Assembly (NCBI RefSeq): GCF_900129825.1
Contig: NZ_FQWZ01000009.1
Coordinates: 1-64,000, forward strand
DNA from: Hydrocarboniphaga daqingensis
GTDB lineage: Bacteria; Pseudomonadota; Gammaproteobacteria; Nevskiales; Nevskiaceae
Direction of reading: 5' to 3'
DNA length: 64,000 nucleotides
Positions 8,906-20,097 of this stretch are shown piece by piece (positions within the stretch are counted from its first letter, which is position 1; every line of letters starts with the position of its first letter). The position numbers were made by a program, and so were the translations under genes. The notes beneath the pieces were generated by a model that saw only the letters and a list, made by a program, of their open reading frames with translations, made no database searches and was not told the DNA's origin.

Positions 8906-9625
8906 GTGCGTCAGATCGTGCTGGACACCGAAACCACCGGCCTTGAAGTCAGCCAAGGCCATCGCGTGATCGAGATCGGTTGCGTGGAGCTGCGCAATCG
9001 CCGGCCCACCGGCGAGAACTTTCATCAGTACCTGCACCCGGAAGACAAGCAGATCGACGCCGGCGCTCAGGAAGTTCATGGCATCAGCCTGCAGTTTCTG
9101 GCCGACAAGCCGAAGTTCCGCGAGGTCGCGCAAAAGCTTTGGGACTATCTGGCCGGCGCGGAACTGATCATCCACAACGCGGGCTTCGACTTGGGCTTTC
9201 TCGACGAGGAGTTCCGTCGCGCCGGCGTCGGCACGCGGTTGCAGGATGTCTGCAAGGTGATCGATACCGTGCTGCTCGCGCGGCGTCTGCATCCGGGGCA
9301 GAAGGTCAACCTCGACGCCTTGTGCAAGCGCTACGCAGTCGATGCCTCGCATCGAGAACATCACGGCGCGCTGCTCGACGCTGGCTTGCTCGCCGACGTG
9401 TATCTGGCGATGACCGGCGGGCAATCGGCGCTGATGCTCGACGACAGCTCGCGCAGCGGCGGCGCGCGGCGCTCGCGCTTCGTCGACCTGCTGGGCGCGC
9501 CCGCCGATGCGCCGCTGGTCGTGGTGCTACCGACCGAAGATGAGCTGACGGCGCATCAGGCCAGATTGAAGACCATCACCAAGAAAAGCGGCGACAAGCT
9601 GATCTGGAGCGGCGAGCTGCATTGA
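8906..9625 (+). CDS. dnaQ: DNA polymerase III subunit epsilon (3'-5' proofreading exonuclease)
   Basis: A 239-residue DEDDh exonuclease that proofreads for the replicative polymerase. Exo I is LDTETTG (Asp7, Glu9), Exo II is in HNAGFDLGFLDEEF, and Exo III is HREHHGALLDAGLLADVYL. The C-terminal region (after about residue 185) is the segment expected to bind the alpha subunit. The start is GTG, supported by GGAGAA about 8 nt upstream and by alignment of the DTETTG motif close to the N-terminus. It lies 23 bp behind rnhA, probably in the same transcript. Confidence 0.96.
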   Translation: MRQIVLDTETTGLEVSQGHRVIEIGCVELRNRRPTGENFHQYLHPEDKQIDAGAQEVHGISLQFLADKPKFREVAQKLWDYLAGAELIIHNAGFDLGFLDEEFRRAGVGTRLQDVCKVIDTVLLARRLHPGQKVNLDALCKRYAVDASHREHHGALLDAGLLADVYLAMTGGQSALMLDDSSRSGGARRSRFVDLLGAPADAPLVVVLPTEDELTAHQARLKTITKKSGDKLIWSGELH

Positions 9626-9667
9626 CCCGACGTCGATCGCTGCGCGATATCGCCGCGACCGGCGAGG

Positions 9668-10594
9668 CTACTTGCGCGCCAGTGCGGTGACCACTTCGAA
9701 GTAGGGCGGACGTGTTTCTCGCGACGTAACGCGGCAGCTCTCGACCTGCAGTCCAGCGCGCTGCAACAGTGCAGCCAGCGCCGCAGGTGTCAGCCCCAAG
9801 TTGACGTGATCGTAGGCGCGCATCGCTTCTTCATGATGATGCTCGCCAAGCGTGGCGATCACCACGCGTCCGCCCGGCTTGAGCACGCGCGCCACCTCGC
9901 GCAGCACTTGCTCCGCCTGACGGCTGTACGGCAGCGCATGCATCGCAAACACATGGTCGAAGCGGGCATCGGCAAATGGCAGCGCATGCATATCGCCTTC
10001 TTCGATGCTGACATTGGCGAAGCCGGCGAGTCGCTTGCGCGCTGCAGCAACCACGGTGGGGCTGACGTCGACGCAGGTCACGTGACGGGCATGACTGGCG
10101 ATCAACTCGGTCAGCACGCCGTCGCCGGAGCCCAGATCCAGCGCATCGCCCAGTTCCAGCAGGCCGATCAAGGCTCGCGCGGTCGCCTCCCAGGTGCGGC
10201 CCGGCGAATAATGCAGTTCCATCCGGCCCGCGACGGACTCGGCCCAGGTCTGCCCATGCTTGCGCGCCAGTACGACTTCTTCGGCCCGTTCGCGGTCGAT
10301 CCGGGTTTGCCGATCGTCGATCTGCTCACGCAGATGTGACCACAAGTCGGCAGCGGCGCCGCCGTTGCCGCTGGCCGAATACAGCGCCGCGCTGCCGACG
10401 CGCTTGTCCTGCACCAGTGCCGCGCGCTTGAGCCGTGACAGATGCGTCGATACGCGGCTCTGCGCCAGCCCGGTGATGTCGGTCAGCTCGGCCACCGATA
10501 ATTCATAGGCTTCCAGCAGCAGCAGCAAGCGGCAGCGACTCGGATCGGCCAACAGGCGGCACAGTTCAGTGCCTTGTTCTAGCGACAGCGACAT
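9668..10594 (-). CDS. ArsR-type HTH domain fused to a SAM-dependent methyltransferase
   Basis: A 308-residue two-domain protein. Residues about 1-90 form an ArsR winged helix (LCRLLADPSRCRLLLLLEAY, then TDITGLAQSRVSTHLSRLKR as recognition helix). Residues about 130-260 are a class I methyltransferase with ALDLGSGDGVLTELIA (SAM loop) and LREVARVLKPGGRVVIATLG. The start MSLSLEQGTEL was preferred over a Met 26 codons upstream because it places the HTH at the usual distance. Such fusions are common in proteobacteria, often near methionine-cycle genes; here the neighbours are a phasin gene (90 bp upstream) and dnaQ (convergent). Probable regulator with SAM/SAH-linked sensing; that role is inference. 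Confidence 0.85.
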   Translation of the reverse strand: MSLSLEQGTELCRLLADPSRCRLLLLLEAYELSVAELTDITGLAQSRVSTHLSRLKRAALVQDKRVGSAALYSASGNGGAAADLWSHLREQIDDRQTRIDRERAEEVVLARKHGQTWAESVAGRMELHYSPGRTWEATARALIGLLELGDALDLGSGDGVLTELIASHARHVTCVDVSPTVVAAARKRLAGFANVSIEEGDMHALPFADARFDHVFAMHALPYSRQAEQVLREVARVLKPGGRVVIATLGEHHHEEAMRAYDHVNLGLTPAALAALLQRAGLQVESCRVTSRETRPPYFEVVTALARK

Positions 10595-10684
10595 GGGCTT
10601 GCAGCGACGGTTGACGACGGGGGAGGGGCAATGCAAAGCCCGCCGGCGCAGCGCGCGGGCGGGCTGGGCCATGCAATCGACGCT

Positions 10685-11194
10685 TTAGCTACTGGCTTTC
10701 TTGCTGGACGCGCGTGGCTTGCTCGCCTTTTTCGCAGCGGGCGCTTTGACAGCGGTCGTTGCAGCCGGCGCCGCCGACTTCTTCGCAGCGACCTTCTTCG
10801 GCGACGCTGATTTCTTCACAGGCGCCTTGCGCGGCGCGGACTTGGCCGCTGCCGAAGCGGCCATCGCGGGTTCGGGCGCCGCTTTGCCGCTTGCCGTCGC
10901 CGTTGCGGCCTCGACCGATTCGCGTGCGTGCGCGATCAGACGGGTCACGGTCTGCTGCATCAGGTCGAACTGGGTTTGCACCACGTCCTTGATGCCGCTG
11001 CGATCCTGCTTGGCTGCGCGCAGCGAGCTCAGCGCGCTGTCGTAGTACTCGCTCAGTGCCTTGAGTTCTTTGTCGGCGAACTTGTGCAGCCCCGCGTATA
11101 CGGCCTCGTTGGCGGTGCCGACGGCAGCCAGCGAGTCCTTGCGCATCCGATCGAACTGTTTCTTCAGCTGATCGAGTCGGTGTTTGGCTTTCAA
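10685..11194 (-). CDS. PhaF-like phasin with histone H1-like tail
   Basis: A 169-residue protein. The N-terminal half (to about residue 95) is an amphipathic phasin-like helix region ([37 protein letters not shown]). The C-terminal half is Lys/Ala/Pro-rich with repeated [19 protein letters not shown] units like histone H1 and the DNA-binding tail of Pseudomonas PhaF. Phasins coat polyhydroxyalkanoate granules; a basic tail would tether granules to the nucleoid. The TTG start is chosen because AAGGAG lies 7 nt before it; a GTG start 24 bp upstream would read through that Shine-Dalgarno sequence. Divergent from fadB. Confidence 0.75.
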   Translation of the reverse strand: MKAKHRLDQLKKQFDRMRKDSLAAVGTANEAVYAGLHKFADKELKALSEYYDSALSSLRAAKQDRSGIKDVVQTQFDLMQQTVTRLIAHARESVEAATATASGKAAPEPAMAASAAAKSAPRKAPVKKSASPKKVAAKKSAAPAATTAVKAPAAKKASKPRASSKKASS

Positions 11195-11289
11195 GGCAGC
11201 GCTCCTTAGTTGTGACACGACGATGTCAGCCGAGTGTAGGTGCCTGCGACAGCGCCGTCACCTTGGATCGTGCTACTGCAGCGCCTTTG

Positions 11290-11319
11290 TTTACGGTGGT
11301 AACGGCCCAGCGCTATCAT
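11290..11319 (+). promoter_or_regulatory. Probable sigma70 promoter of fadBA
   Basis: TTTACG (11290-11295) and TATCAT (11314-11319) are separated by 18 bp upstream of fadB. Four of six bases match the -35 consensus and five of six the -10. Transcription would begin near 11326, giving an untranslated leader of about 90 nt. Confidence 0.45.
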
Positions 11320-11330
11320 GCCGGGCCCTT

Positions 11331-11348
11331 CCATACCGCTGAGTATGG
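11331..11348. promoter_or_regulatory. Inverted repeat just downstream of the fadB promoter
   Basis: CCATAC and GTATGG flank CGCTGA, a perfect 6-bp dyad placed a few bases after the inferred fadB transcription start. The position suits a repressor site (a fatty-acid-responsive regulator is plausible) or an mRNA hairpin. No binding protein can be named. Confidence 0.35.
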
Positions 11349-11415
11349 CCGCGTCGGGGTCACAATGCCGATGCGTACCTGCCCGAATTCAAACCACCAG
11401 GAGTCTGCTCCCGCC

Positions 11416-13569
<2,154 letters not shown>

Positions 13570-13593
13570 GCCCTCGCGCTCACGCTGGAGTCA

Positions 13594-14763
13594 ATGAACA
13601 TGGCTAATGAAGCAGTCATCGTCGACGCGATCCGCACCCCGATGGGTCGTTCGCGCAACGGCGTATTTCGTAACGTGCGCGCCGAGATGCTGTCGGCGCA
13701 CCTGATGCAAGAAATCCTCAAGCGCAATCCGGCGGTCAAGCCGGCCGACGTCGAAGACGTGATCTGGGGCTGCGTGATGCAGACGCTGGAGCAGGGCTTC
13801 AACATCGCGCGCAACGCGCTGTTGCTGGCCGGCTTGCCGCAGACGGTGCCCGGGCAGACGGTCAATCGTCTGTGCGGCTCGTCGATGAGCGCGATCCATA
13901 TCGCCGCGGCGCAGATCCAGGCCGGCGTCGGTGACGTGTACTTGTGCGGTGGTGTCGAGCACATGGGCCACGTGCCGATGACGCACGGCTTCGACGGCGA
14001 CCCCGAGTTGTCGCTGAACACCGCCAAGGCAGCGGCGATGATGGGCCTGACGGCCGAGATGCTGACGCAAACGCATGGCATCGATCGCAAGAGCCAAGAC
14101 GAGTTCGCGCTCGCCTCGCACCAGAAGGCGTACGCGGCCTGGAAGAACGGCGAGTACAAGAACCAGATGGTCGGCACGCAGGGTCATGATGCCGACGGTG
14201 CTCCGATCATCGTCGACTTCGACGAAGTCGTGCGCCCCGACGCCAGCCTCGACAACCTGATGAGCCTCAAGCCGGCGTTCAATCCGAAGGGCTCGGTCAC
14301 CGCCGGTAACAGCTCGGCGATTTCCGATGGCGCCTCGTGCACGCTGATCATGAGCGCCGAAAAGGCGGCAGCGCTGGGCATCAAGCCGCTGGCCAAGATC
14401 ATCGGCATGGCATCGGCGGGCTGCAATCCGTCGATCATGGGCATCGGCCCGGTCCCGGCCACGAAGAAGGCGCTGCAGCGCGCGGGCATCGACATCAAGG
14501 ACGTCGACTACTTCGAGCTCAACGAAGCCTTCGCGGCGCAGTCGATCGCCGTGATGAAGGATCTGAAGCTGATGGATCGCCTTGATCGCGTCAACATCAA
14601 GGGCGGCGCGATCTCCCTGGGTCATCCGCTGGGTTGCTCCGGCGCGCGCATCACCGGCGCGCTGGCGCATGTGCTCGCTGAAAAGAATGCCCGCTACGGC
14701 GTGGCAACGATGTGCATCGGCATGGGCCAGGGCGTGGCCACGGTGCTGGAGCGCGTTGTCTGA
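13594..14763 (+). CDS. fadA: 3-ketoacyl-CoA thiolase (beta subunit of the fatty acid oxidation complex)
   Basis: A 389-residue thiolase cleaving 3-ketoacyl-CoA with CoA to acetyl-CoA and a shortened acyl-CoA. Catalytic Cys94 lies in [11 protein letters not shown]; the His of [16 protein letters not shown] and the second Cys of MCIGMGQG complete the site. Sequence is close to FadA rather than PhaA/AtoB ([31 protein letters not shown]). A second ATG six bases downstream (13600) has a better spaced GGAG (9 nt) and may be the true start, giving [13 protein letters not shown]. Partner of FadB and cotranscribed with it; a strong terminator follows. Confidence 0.96.
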   Translation: MNMANEAVIVDAIRTPMGRSRNGVFRNVRAEMLSAHLMQEILKRNPAVKPADVEDVIWGCVMQTLEQGFNIARNALLLAGLPQTVPGQTVNRLCGSSMSAIHIAAAQIQAGVGDVYLCGGVEHMGHVPMTHGFDGDPELSLNTAKAAAMMGLTAEMLTQTHGIDRKSQDEFALASHQKAYAAWKNGEYKNQMVGTQGHDADGAPIIVDFDEVVRPDASLDNLMSLKPAFNPKGSVTAGNSSAISDGASCTLIMSAEKAAALGIKPLAKIIGMASAGCNPSIMGIGPVPATKKALQRAGIDIKDVDYFELNEAFAAQSIAVMKDLKLMDRLDRVNIKGGAISLGHPLGCSGARITGALAHVLAEKNARYGVATMCIGMGQGVATVLERVV

Positions 14764-14790
14764 TCTCGCAGTTCTGATATCGGGTGTCAC

Positions 14791-14819
14791 AAAAAAGGCC
14801 GGGTTTCCCGGCCTTTTTT
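14791..14819. terminator. Bidirectional intrinsic terminator after fadA
   Basis: A6-GGCCGGG-TTT-CCCGGCC-T6: a 7-bp GC stem with a 3-nt loop flanked by six A and six T, so it works in both directions. It lies between the convergent fadA and the DUF1302 gene. Confidence 0.95.
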
Positions 14820-14862
14820 GTATGCGTTACCCGTGTTTTGATGCAGGCCTGACGCCGCTTGA

Positions 14863-17388
14863 TCAGAACTGGTACTTGACGAACATCTGGGCAAAGTCAC
14901 GGTCGGCCAGCGTGTTATAGACGCCACCGCCCCAGAACCAGGTGTAGCCGACGTTCAGCGACAAGTCGGCGCGGTAGCGGATTTCGATCAGCGAATCGAA
15001 CTCCTTGCGGCCGCGGACGAAGTTGCCGGCCGGTCCTGGCGAGATGCCGCCCAAGTCTTGGCGCCAGATCAGCAGCGGCCGCAGGCTGATTGAGGGCAGC
15101 ACCGATTCGTAGCTGATCTGCGAGATGATCCGGTAGCCGTAAGAGAACGAGGTCGGAAACGCGCGCGAGCTTTGCTGGCTCGGGTTGAATCGGACGCCAT
15201 CGGGGCCGATCGAACAGTTGCTGGCGCCACCGCAGGCGCGGCGCGACCCGTCGGCGCCGGTTCCATCGGCGCCAGCCGTCGGCGCGAACTGGTCGGTCAA
15301 CGGCCCTTGCAGCACCAGTTCGTCGTACGCCGGCAGGTTCGGAACGTATTCGGCGCCGGCTTCGTACAGAACGATGACCTGATCGGCGCCGATCGGATTT
15401 TCGGTTGCAGCGTAAACGCGGGTTGCGCCGAGGTTGAAGTTCAGGTCGTGAAAGCGTTCGTAGCCGCGGATGTAGCAAGGGCTGCTGCGATCGTACTCGT
15501 AATACGGGTGTTCGAAGCGGTCGAAGCCGTAGGCCGCATCTTCGGCGGTGCCGGGCTTGGGGAAACACGGCGCGTTTTGGCCGGCAACACCGCCGCGATA
15601 CGGAATCACGTAGTTCGGGAAAGCCCGCGCCGAGCCCGGCACATGGCCGACGATCAGATCGACCGTGTCGCGATAACCGGTCTGGCCGGCCGCGGGGATG
15701 AAGTCGCTGCTGCCGTACAAGCCCGTCGGTGCGCTTTCTTCCGGATAGCCGATGCCGACCAGCGAGCCGGCACAACCGGCGGCCGCGCTGTTGCAGTTGG
15801 TCAGCGTCGGTCCGAACGCCGCGAACGTCAGGTCATGGCCGTCGACCTGCATCGGCTTGTTCGGGCGATAGGCGATTTCGCCCTGCATCGAGTAGTCGCC
15901 GAAGTTGCTGCTGAAACTGACGCCGAACATGTGAATATCTTCGGGGTAGTCGAGCGCGAATCGAGCGGTCTGGAACGGCACCGCATCCGATGTCGCGGTC
16001 GTCTCATTGCCGTTGAGCAGCGGCAGGTCAGGGCAGGTCATGACGAACGACAGCAGGTCGGTGGCGTCGATGCCCATCGGATTGCCTTCGGCCCGCGCAC
16101 AACTCGGAAACGAGGAGAACAGGCTCAGGTACGGAATGCGCGAGTGGTAGTTCTGGTAGTAGAAGTTCAGCTGCGTACCGTTGTTCAGATTCTCGGCGTA
16201 GTACTGCAGGCTGATGCCGTACTGCCCGCCGGTGCGCGGCTCCAAGTCCTTCACGCGGTTGATCGTCACGCAGGTGGGCGTGATCTGCGACAGCGGATTG
16301 TCGAGCAGCTTACCCAGGCAGTCGGGGTCTTCTGCCGAACCACCGAAGCTCAGATTCAGCGTCTGGCCGGCGCCGTTGGTGCCGATGTCCAGCGTCGAAA
16401 AGTAGCTGCCGGGAGCGGGTGCTTCGAGGTTTTTCCATTCGAGCTGGTAATAGCCTTCGACGACCAGTGCATCGGTCAGCTGCACGCTGCCGAAGGCCAT
16501 GCCAATCGGCGTGAACGCTTCTTCGGTCAGCGTGCCGACGCGAAACACGTTGTTGGCGTTGACCGGGTTGGCGTTGCTGACGCTATTGAGCGCCAGTAGC
16601 GTGCTCTCGCCCCAATTGACGATCTGCCGGCCCAGCTTGAACGTGGCCGAGTGGCCGAATATCTCGAAGTTGCCGAAGAAGTAGGCTTCGAGCGCCTGGA
16701 TATCGGTGCCGATTTGCCGCAGCGTTTCGCCGTCGTCACGTCGCGTGCGCGCCGCTTCGGCGCCGCCGTAGTAGCGGCCGGCCGCAATCGGAATCCCGCC
16801 GACGAACTGCTGCAGCGCCGGCGGCAGTGCGCCGATCGTGCTCTGCAATAGCGGCACCGGGATGAACGTGCCGTTGCGCGCAACGCGATCGGCATTCTCG
16901 GGCGTGATGCGGTTGGCGTGGCGCTGATTGAAGTCGTTGTTGACGACGTCGTAGAACGCCAGCACGCGCCCGAAGAAGCCGAACTCGTCCCAGCGCAACG
17001 TCAGGTCCGAATCGAGCTTCAGCGGTGCCTGGAACACATCGTACTGGCGATAGTTCAGGTTGCCGTCGTCGCCGTTCATACCGGCGGCGCCGCGCGCATT
17101 GGCGATCCGTCGCGCCGGCGCAGACTGTTCGCGAAACAGCCCCTGGCAGCCCTGAAACGGATTGGCACAGACCGTTGGATCCAGATTGCCTTTGCCGATC
17201 AGATCGTCGCTCGGCTTTTCCATGCGGATGCCGACGCCGGCTGTGAACGTGCTGTTCAGCACGCCGTCGACGGCATTGCCGCCAATCGACGGCAGCTCCA
17301 ATTCCACGGCTTGCGCCCCGTGGCCCAACAGCAGGGCCATGCTGAGCCCGGCCACCGCTTTGTAGACGACCGTCGTCATGCGCTTCAT
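14863..17388 (-). CDS. DUF1302-family outer-membrane protein
   Basis: An 841-residue exported protein. MKRMTTVVYKAVAGLSMALL with LGHGAQAVELELP is a signal peptide. The mature sequence has many alternating aromatic/polar stretches of beta-barrel type and ends MFVKYQF, the C-terminal Phe typical of outer-membrane barrels. GVLNSTFTAGVGIR and FGFFGRVLAFYDVVNNDFNQ, and LGRQIVNWGESTLLALNSVS, match the DUF1302 pattern. GGGAGAG before the ATG supports this start. DUF1302 proteins often accompany DUF1329 partners and genes for hydrophobic substrates; no DUF1329 gene is seen here. Longer than I expect for the family. Probably a porin for lipid or terpenoid substrates; function inferred from context. 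Confidence 0.8.
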   Translation of the reverse strand: MKRMTTVVYKAVAGLSMALLLGHGAQAVELELPSIGGNAVDGVLNSTFTAGVGIRMEKPSDDLIGKGNLDPTVCANPFQGCQGLFREQSAPARRIANARGAAGMNGDDGNLNYRQYDVFQAPLKLDSDLTLRWDEFGFFGRVLAFYDVVNNDFNQRHANRITPENADRVARNGTFIPVPLLQSTIGALPPALQQFVGGIPIAAGRYYGGAEAARTRRDDGETLRQIGTDIQALEAYFFGNFEIFGHSATFKLGRQIVNWGESTLLALNSVSNANPVNANNVFRVGTLTEEAFTPIGMAFGSVQLTDALVVEGYYQLEWKNLEAPAPGSYFSTLDIGTNGAGQTLNLSFGGSAEDPDCLGKLLDNPLSQITPTCVTINRVKDLEPRTGGQYGISLQYYAENLNNGTQLNFYYQNYHSRIPYLSLFSSFPSCARAEGNPMGIDATDLLSFVMTCPDLPLLNGNETTATSDAVPFQTARFALDYPEDIHMFGVSFSSNFGDYSMQGEIAYRPNKPMQVDGHDLTFAAFGPTLTNCNSAAAGCAGSLVGIGYPEESAPTGLYGSSDFIPAAGQTGYRDTVDLIVGHVPGSARAFPNYVIPYRGGVAGQNAPCFPKPGTAEDAAYGFDRFEHPYYEYDRSSPCYIRGYERFHDLNFNLGATRVYAATENPIGADQVIVLYEAGAEYVPNLPAYDELVLQGPLTDQFAPTAGADGTGADGSRRACGGASNCSIGPDGVRFNPSQQSSRAFPTSFSYGYRIISQISYESVLPSISLRPLLIWRQDLGGISPGPAGNFVRGRKEFDSLIEIRYRADLSLNVGYTWFWGGGVYNTLADRDFAQMFVKYQF

Positions 17389-17464
17389 CGATGCTCTCCC
17401 GGAACACGCCGGCGCGTGCGGCAAAGCGCCGCGCCTAGGCGAGGTGCTGCGGACGTTCTCGCGA

Positions 17465-19183
17465 TTAGCTCGAGGCCTGTGCCCAGATCACCGGGCGTTT
17501 TTCGGCACACCAGTTCGCTATATGTCGCTTGTAGCGCGCGTCGATTTCATTGCGCTTGACCTTCATCGTCGGCGTCACCATGCCGTTCTCGACGGTCCAG
17601 GCTTCTGCCGTCACCACCAGGCAGACGAGTCGTTCGTGGCGATCCAGTTCGGCATTGGTGTCGGCCAGCCGCTGCTCGAGCCAGGCTTGCGTTTCGAGTC
17701 GTGCATCGGCGTCGCGCAGACAGCGCGCGTGCTCGTCCGCCGACAGCATCACCAGCGCCAGCGGCGAGGGGAGTTCGTCGCCGCCGGTCACGCAGCAGGC
17801 TTCGATTCGCCCACCGGAGCTGAGTCGGTTCTCGATCGGTGCGGGCACCACGAATTTGCCTTTGCTGGTCTTGAACTGCTCTTTGATGCGACCGGTGATC
17901 TTCAGTTGGCCGTCGCGACTGATCTCGCCGCGATCGCCGGTCTTCAGATAGCCGTCGTCGGTGAACGCGTCGCGGGTCAGCGCTTCAGCCTTGTAGTAAC
18001 CCAGCATCGAGCCCGGCGAGCGCACCTGCACCTCGCCATCGCCAGCGTTGATCCTCGCGTGAACGCCGTCCCAAGGCGGGCCGATCAAGCCGGCTTGGAA
18101 CTGCCCGACGCGTCCGCAATGCGAGATGCCGAAGTTCTCGCTCATGCCGTAGACCTCAAGCAGTTCGATGCCGAGCGCGCGATACCAACGGAACAGGTCC
18201 GGCGGTGTTGGTGCGGCACCGGAAAACGCGACGCGTACCGCATCGAGCCCCAAGCCGCGCAGAATCTTGCGCCGGATCAGTCCGCGCAGCAGCGGCAGTT
18301 TGAGTAGCAGCGCCAGCCGTGCCGGTGGCATCCGCGCGCTGACACCTTGTTGAAACTTGGTCCAAAGGCGCGGCACCGACAAGAACAACGTCGGCCGGGC
18401 GCGGTGCATATCGGCGACGAAGGTCTCGACACCCCACGCGAAGTACACGCAGCAGCCGAGTTGCACCGATGCCAGCTGGCAAAAGCCGCGGTCGGCGATG
18501 TGCGCCAGCGGCAGGTAGGAGATCAGGCGCTCGTCAGCCGTGGCGCCAAACATCCGCGTCGTCATTGAGCTGACCAAGCCGAGCGTGCCGAAGCAGTGCA
18601 TCACGCCCTTGGGCATGCCGGTCGTGCCCGAGGTGTAGACGATCGTCGCGACATCTCCCGCATCGCGCAGCGGGCTGTCGGTGATCGGCGGCGTATCGCG
18701 CTGGATTGCGTCCCAGTCGGCGCCGGACACCGACGCGGCGGCATCGCGGAGCCGGATGCGAGGCAATCCGTCGGGCAGGCCGTCATCAACGACACCGGGC
18801 TGGTCGAGCCGGCCAACGAAGCAGGCCCGGCAGCCGGAGTGATCGATGATCTGCCGGATCGAGGCTGCGTTGAGCGTGTGATACAGCGGCACGCTGACGT
18901 GGCCCGCCATCCAGATCGCGAAATCGGCGATGAACCACCAGGCGCTGTTCTTGCCCAACAGCGCGATGTGCGTGCCGGGCGGCCAGTCCTGTCTTCGCAG
19001 GTAGGCTGCCAGACGCCGTGCCTGGTCCATGGTCTGCGCCCAGCTGAACTCAACCACGCTGCCGTCGGCCAGCGGCTGGCTCAGGTACATCGCGCTGGGA
19101 CGCTCTCGTTCGTGCGCATACAGACGCTGGAGCGGCAACATTGCTGCCGCCACTGCGGGCGCAGACGATCCTTGATCCTGCAT
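17465..19183 (-). CDS. AMP-dependent acyl-CoA ligase (AtuH/FadD-like)
   Basis: A 572-residue adenylate-forming enzyme converting a free acid, ATP and CoA to acyl-CoA. The P-loop YTSGTTGMPKGVMH spans about 183-196; LEVYGMSENFG, GYLKTGDRGE and GRIKEQFKTSKGKFVVP are the later core motifs, the last resembling long-chain fatty acid ligases. It is divergent from the TetR gene, with a 13-bp dyad in the shared 224-bp gap, and is followed by the DUF1302 gene after a 76-bp gap. In the Pseudomonas atu cluster the ligase role is given to AtuH; this gene would activate the branched or terpenoid acid, though long-chain fatty acids remain possible. Confidence 0.9.
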   Translation of the reverse strand: MQDQGSSAPAVAAAMLPLQRLYAHERERPSAMYLSQPLADGSVVEFSWAQTMDQARRLAAYLRRQDWPPGTHIALLGKNSAWWFIADFAIWMAGHVSVPLYHTLNAASIRQIIDHSGCRACFVGRLDQPGVVDDGLPDGLPRIRLRDAAASVSGADWDAIQRDTPPITDSPLRDAGDVATIVYTSGTTGMPKGVMHCFGTLGLVSSMTTRMFGATADERLISYLPLAHIADRGFCQLASVQLGCCVYFAWGVETFVADMHRARPTLFLSVPRLWTKFQQGVSARMPPARLALLLKLPLLRGLIRRKILRGLGLDAVRVAFSGAAPTPPDLFRWYRALGIELLEVYGMSENFGISHCGRVGQFQAGLIGPPWDGVHARINAGDGEVQVRSPGSMLGYYKAEALTRDAFTDDGYLKTGDRGEISRDGQLKITGRIKEQFKTSKGKFVVPAPIENRLSSGGRIEACCVTGGDELPSPLALVMLSADEHARCLRDADARLETQAWLEQRLADTNAELDRHERLVCLVVTAEAWTVENGMVTPTMKVKRNEIDARYKRHIANWCAEKRPVIWAQASS

Positions 19184-19308
19184 ACCTCTCTCCTCCAGCT
19201 GCCCGGCCGCTCATGACGGCGAGTCGTGTTCATATCCCGCCGGTCAATACGCCAGCTGGGTTTTGCCGACGTTAGCAAGGGCGTTTTGAATAATCAAACA
19301 CCCAGATT

Positions 19309-19321
19309 GGACAGAGTGTCC
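19309..19321. promoter_or_regulatory. 13-bp dyad, candidate TetR operator 1
   Basis: GGACA-GAG-TGTCC is a perfect inverted repeat between the acyl-CoA ligase and tetR genes. An almost identical site lies at 20098-20110 upstream of the atuA-like gene. Spacing and size suit a TetR-family dimer, most likely the product of the adjacent 19408-20043 gene. Confidence 0.7.
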
Positions 19322-19407
19322 GACAGATGGGGTCAGGCGATGACGCTGGCGCAGATCGTGTCCGATGCGGCAAGCTGCAATCTGACAGCAACGACCAGTG
19401 AGTACCG

Positions 19408-20043
19408 GTGGCCTCCATTACCCGCGCATCGCGAGCGCAGCGAGTCGACAAGCAACTTCAGGTCGAACGTGCATTGCTGCGTGCTACCGAGCAACTGCTG
19501 GATTCCGGTCTGAGCTTCACCGAGTTGAGCGTCGAGCAGTTGGCGCGTCAGGCCGGCATCGCGCGCTCGACGTTCTACATCTACTTCGCGGACAAGGGTG
19601 CGCTGGTGCAGCGGCTCGCGGCGCGTGTCGCCGAAGAGCTGATGCAGGCCTGCGACGGTTGGTGGCGAATCGCCGACACGGCGCGGCTCGACGATCTCGC
19701 GGACGCGATGCTGGATGTACTGGAAGTCTACGATCGTCACCGAAGCGTGATGCGTGCGCTGGTCGAAACCTCGTCCTATGACGCCAGTTCCGAAAAGGCG
19801 TTCAAAGAGTTGCTCGGCGGCGTGCTCAAGGGCAGCCGCGTTGCGCATGATCGCATCCAGGAAGCCGGCCGCTTGCGGCCCGGTGTCGCGCGTGAAGTCG
19901 CCGAGGCGCTGACGCTGATGGTCGACGCGACCTGCTACCAACTCGGCCGCGGCGCCGCCCCGCAGCGGCGGCGCTCGCTGGCCCAAGCGCTGGCGCATGT
20001 GGTCTGGCACGCGATGTACGAACCGGACAAAGCGCGCCGCTGA
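19408..20043 (+). CDS. TetR-family transcriptional regulator (AtuR-like by position)
   Basis: A 211-residue regulator. The N-terminal helix-turn-helix is LSVEQLARQAGIARSTFYIYFADKGALVQ split over about residues 40-68 in standard TetR form; the rest is a helical ligand-binding and dimerisation domain. The GTG start has no obvious Shine-Dalgarno sequence. It is divergent from the acyl-CoA ligase gene and 167 bp upstream of the atuA-like gene on the same strand. Matching 13-bp dyads lie on both sides of it. The likely role is repression of the flanking catabolic genes, relieved by an acyl-CoA intermediate, as for AtuR in Pseudomonas; this is inference. Confidence 0.88.
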   Translation: MASITRASRAQRVDKQLQVERALLRATEQLLDSGLSFTELSVEQLARQAGIARSTFYIYFADKGALVQRLAARVAEELMQACDGWWRIADTARLDDLADAMLDVLEVYDRHRSVMRALVETSSYDASSEKAFKELLGGVLKGSRVAHDRIQEAGRLRPGVAREVAEALTLMVDATCYQLGRGAAPQRRRSLAQALAHVVWHAMYEPDKARR

Positions 20044-20097
20044 GGGTTGCGCCCCTGCTTTGGCGGATCGGTCGATACGTCGATTTGCGCGAAAATC

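Noticed and set aside
10595-10684. SAH or SAM riboswitch before the ArsR-methyltransferase gene.
   Set aside because: The 90-bp gap has no recognisable conserved core; it is mostly GC-rich spacer after the phasin gene.
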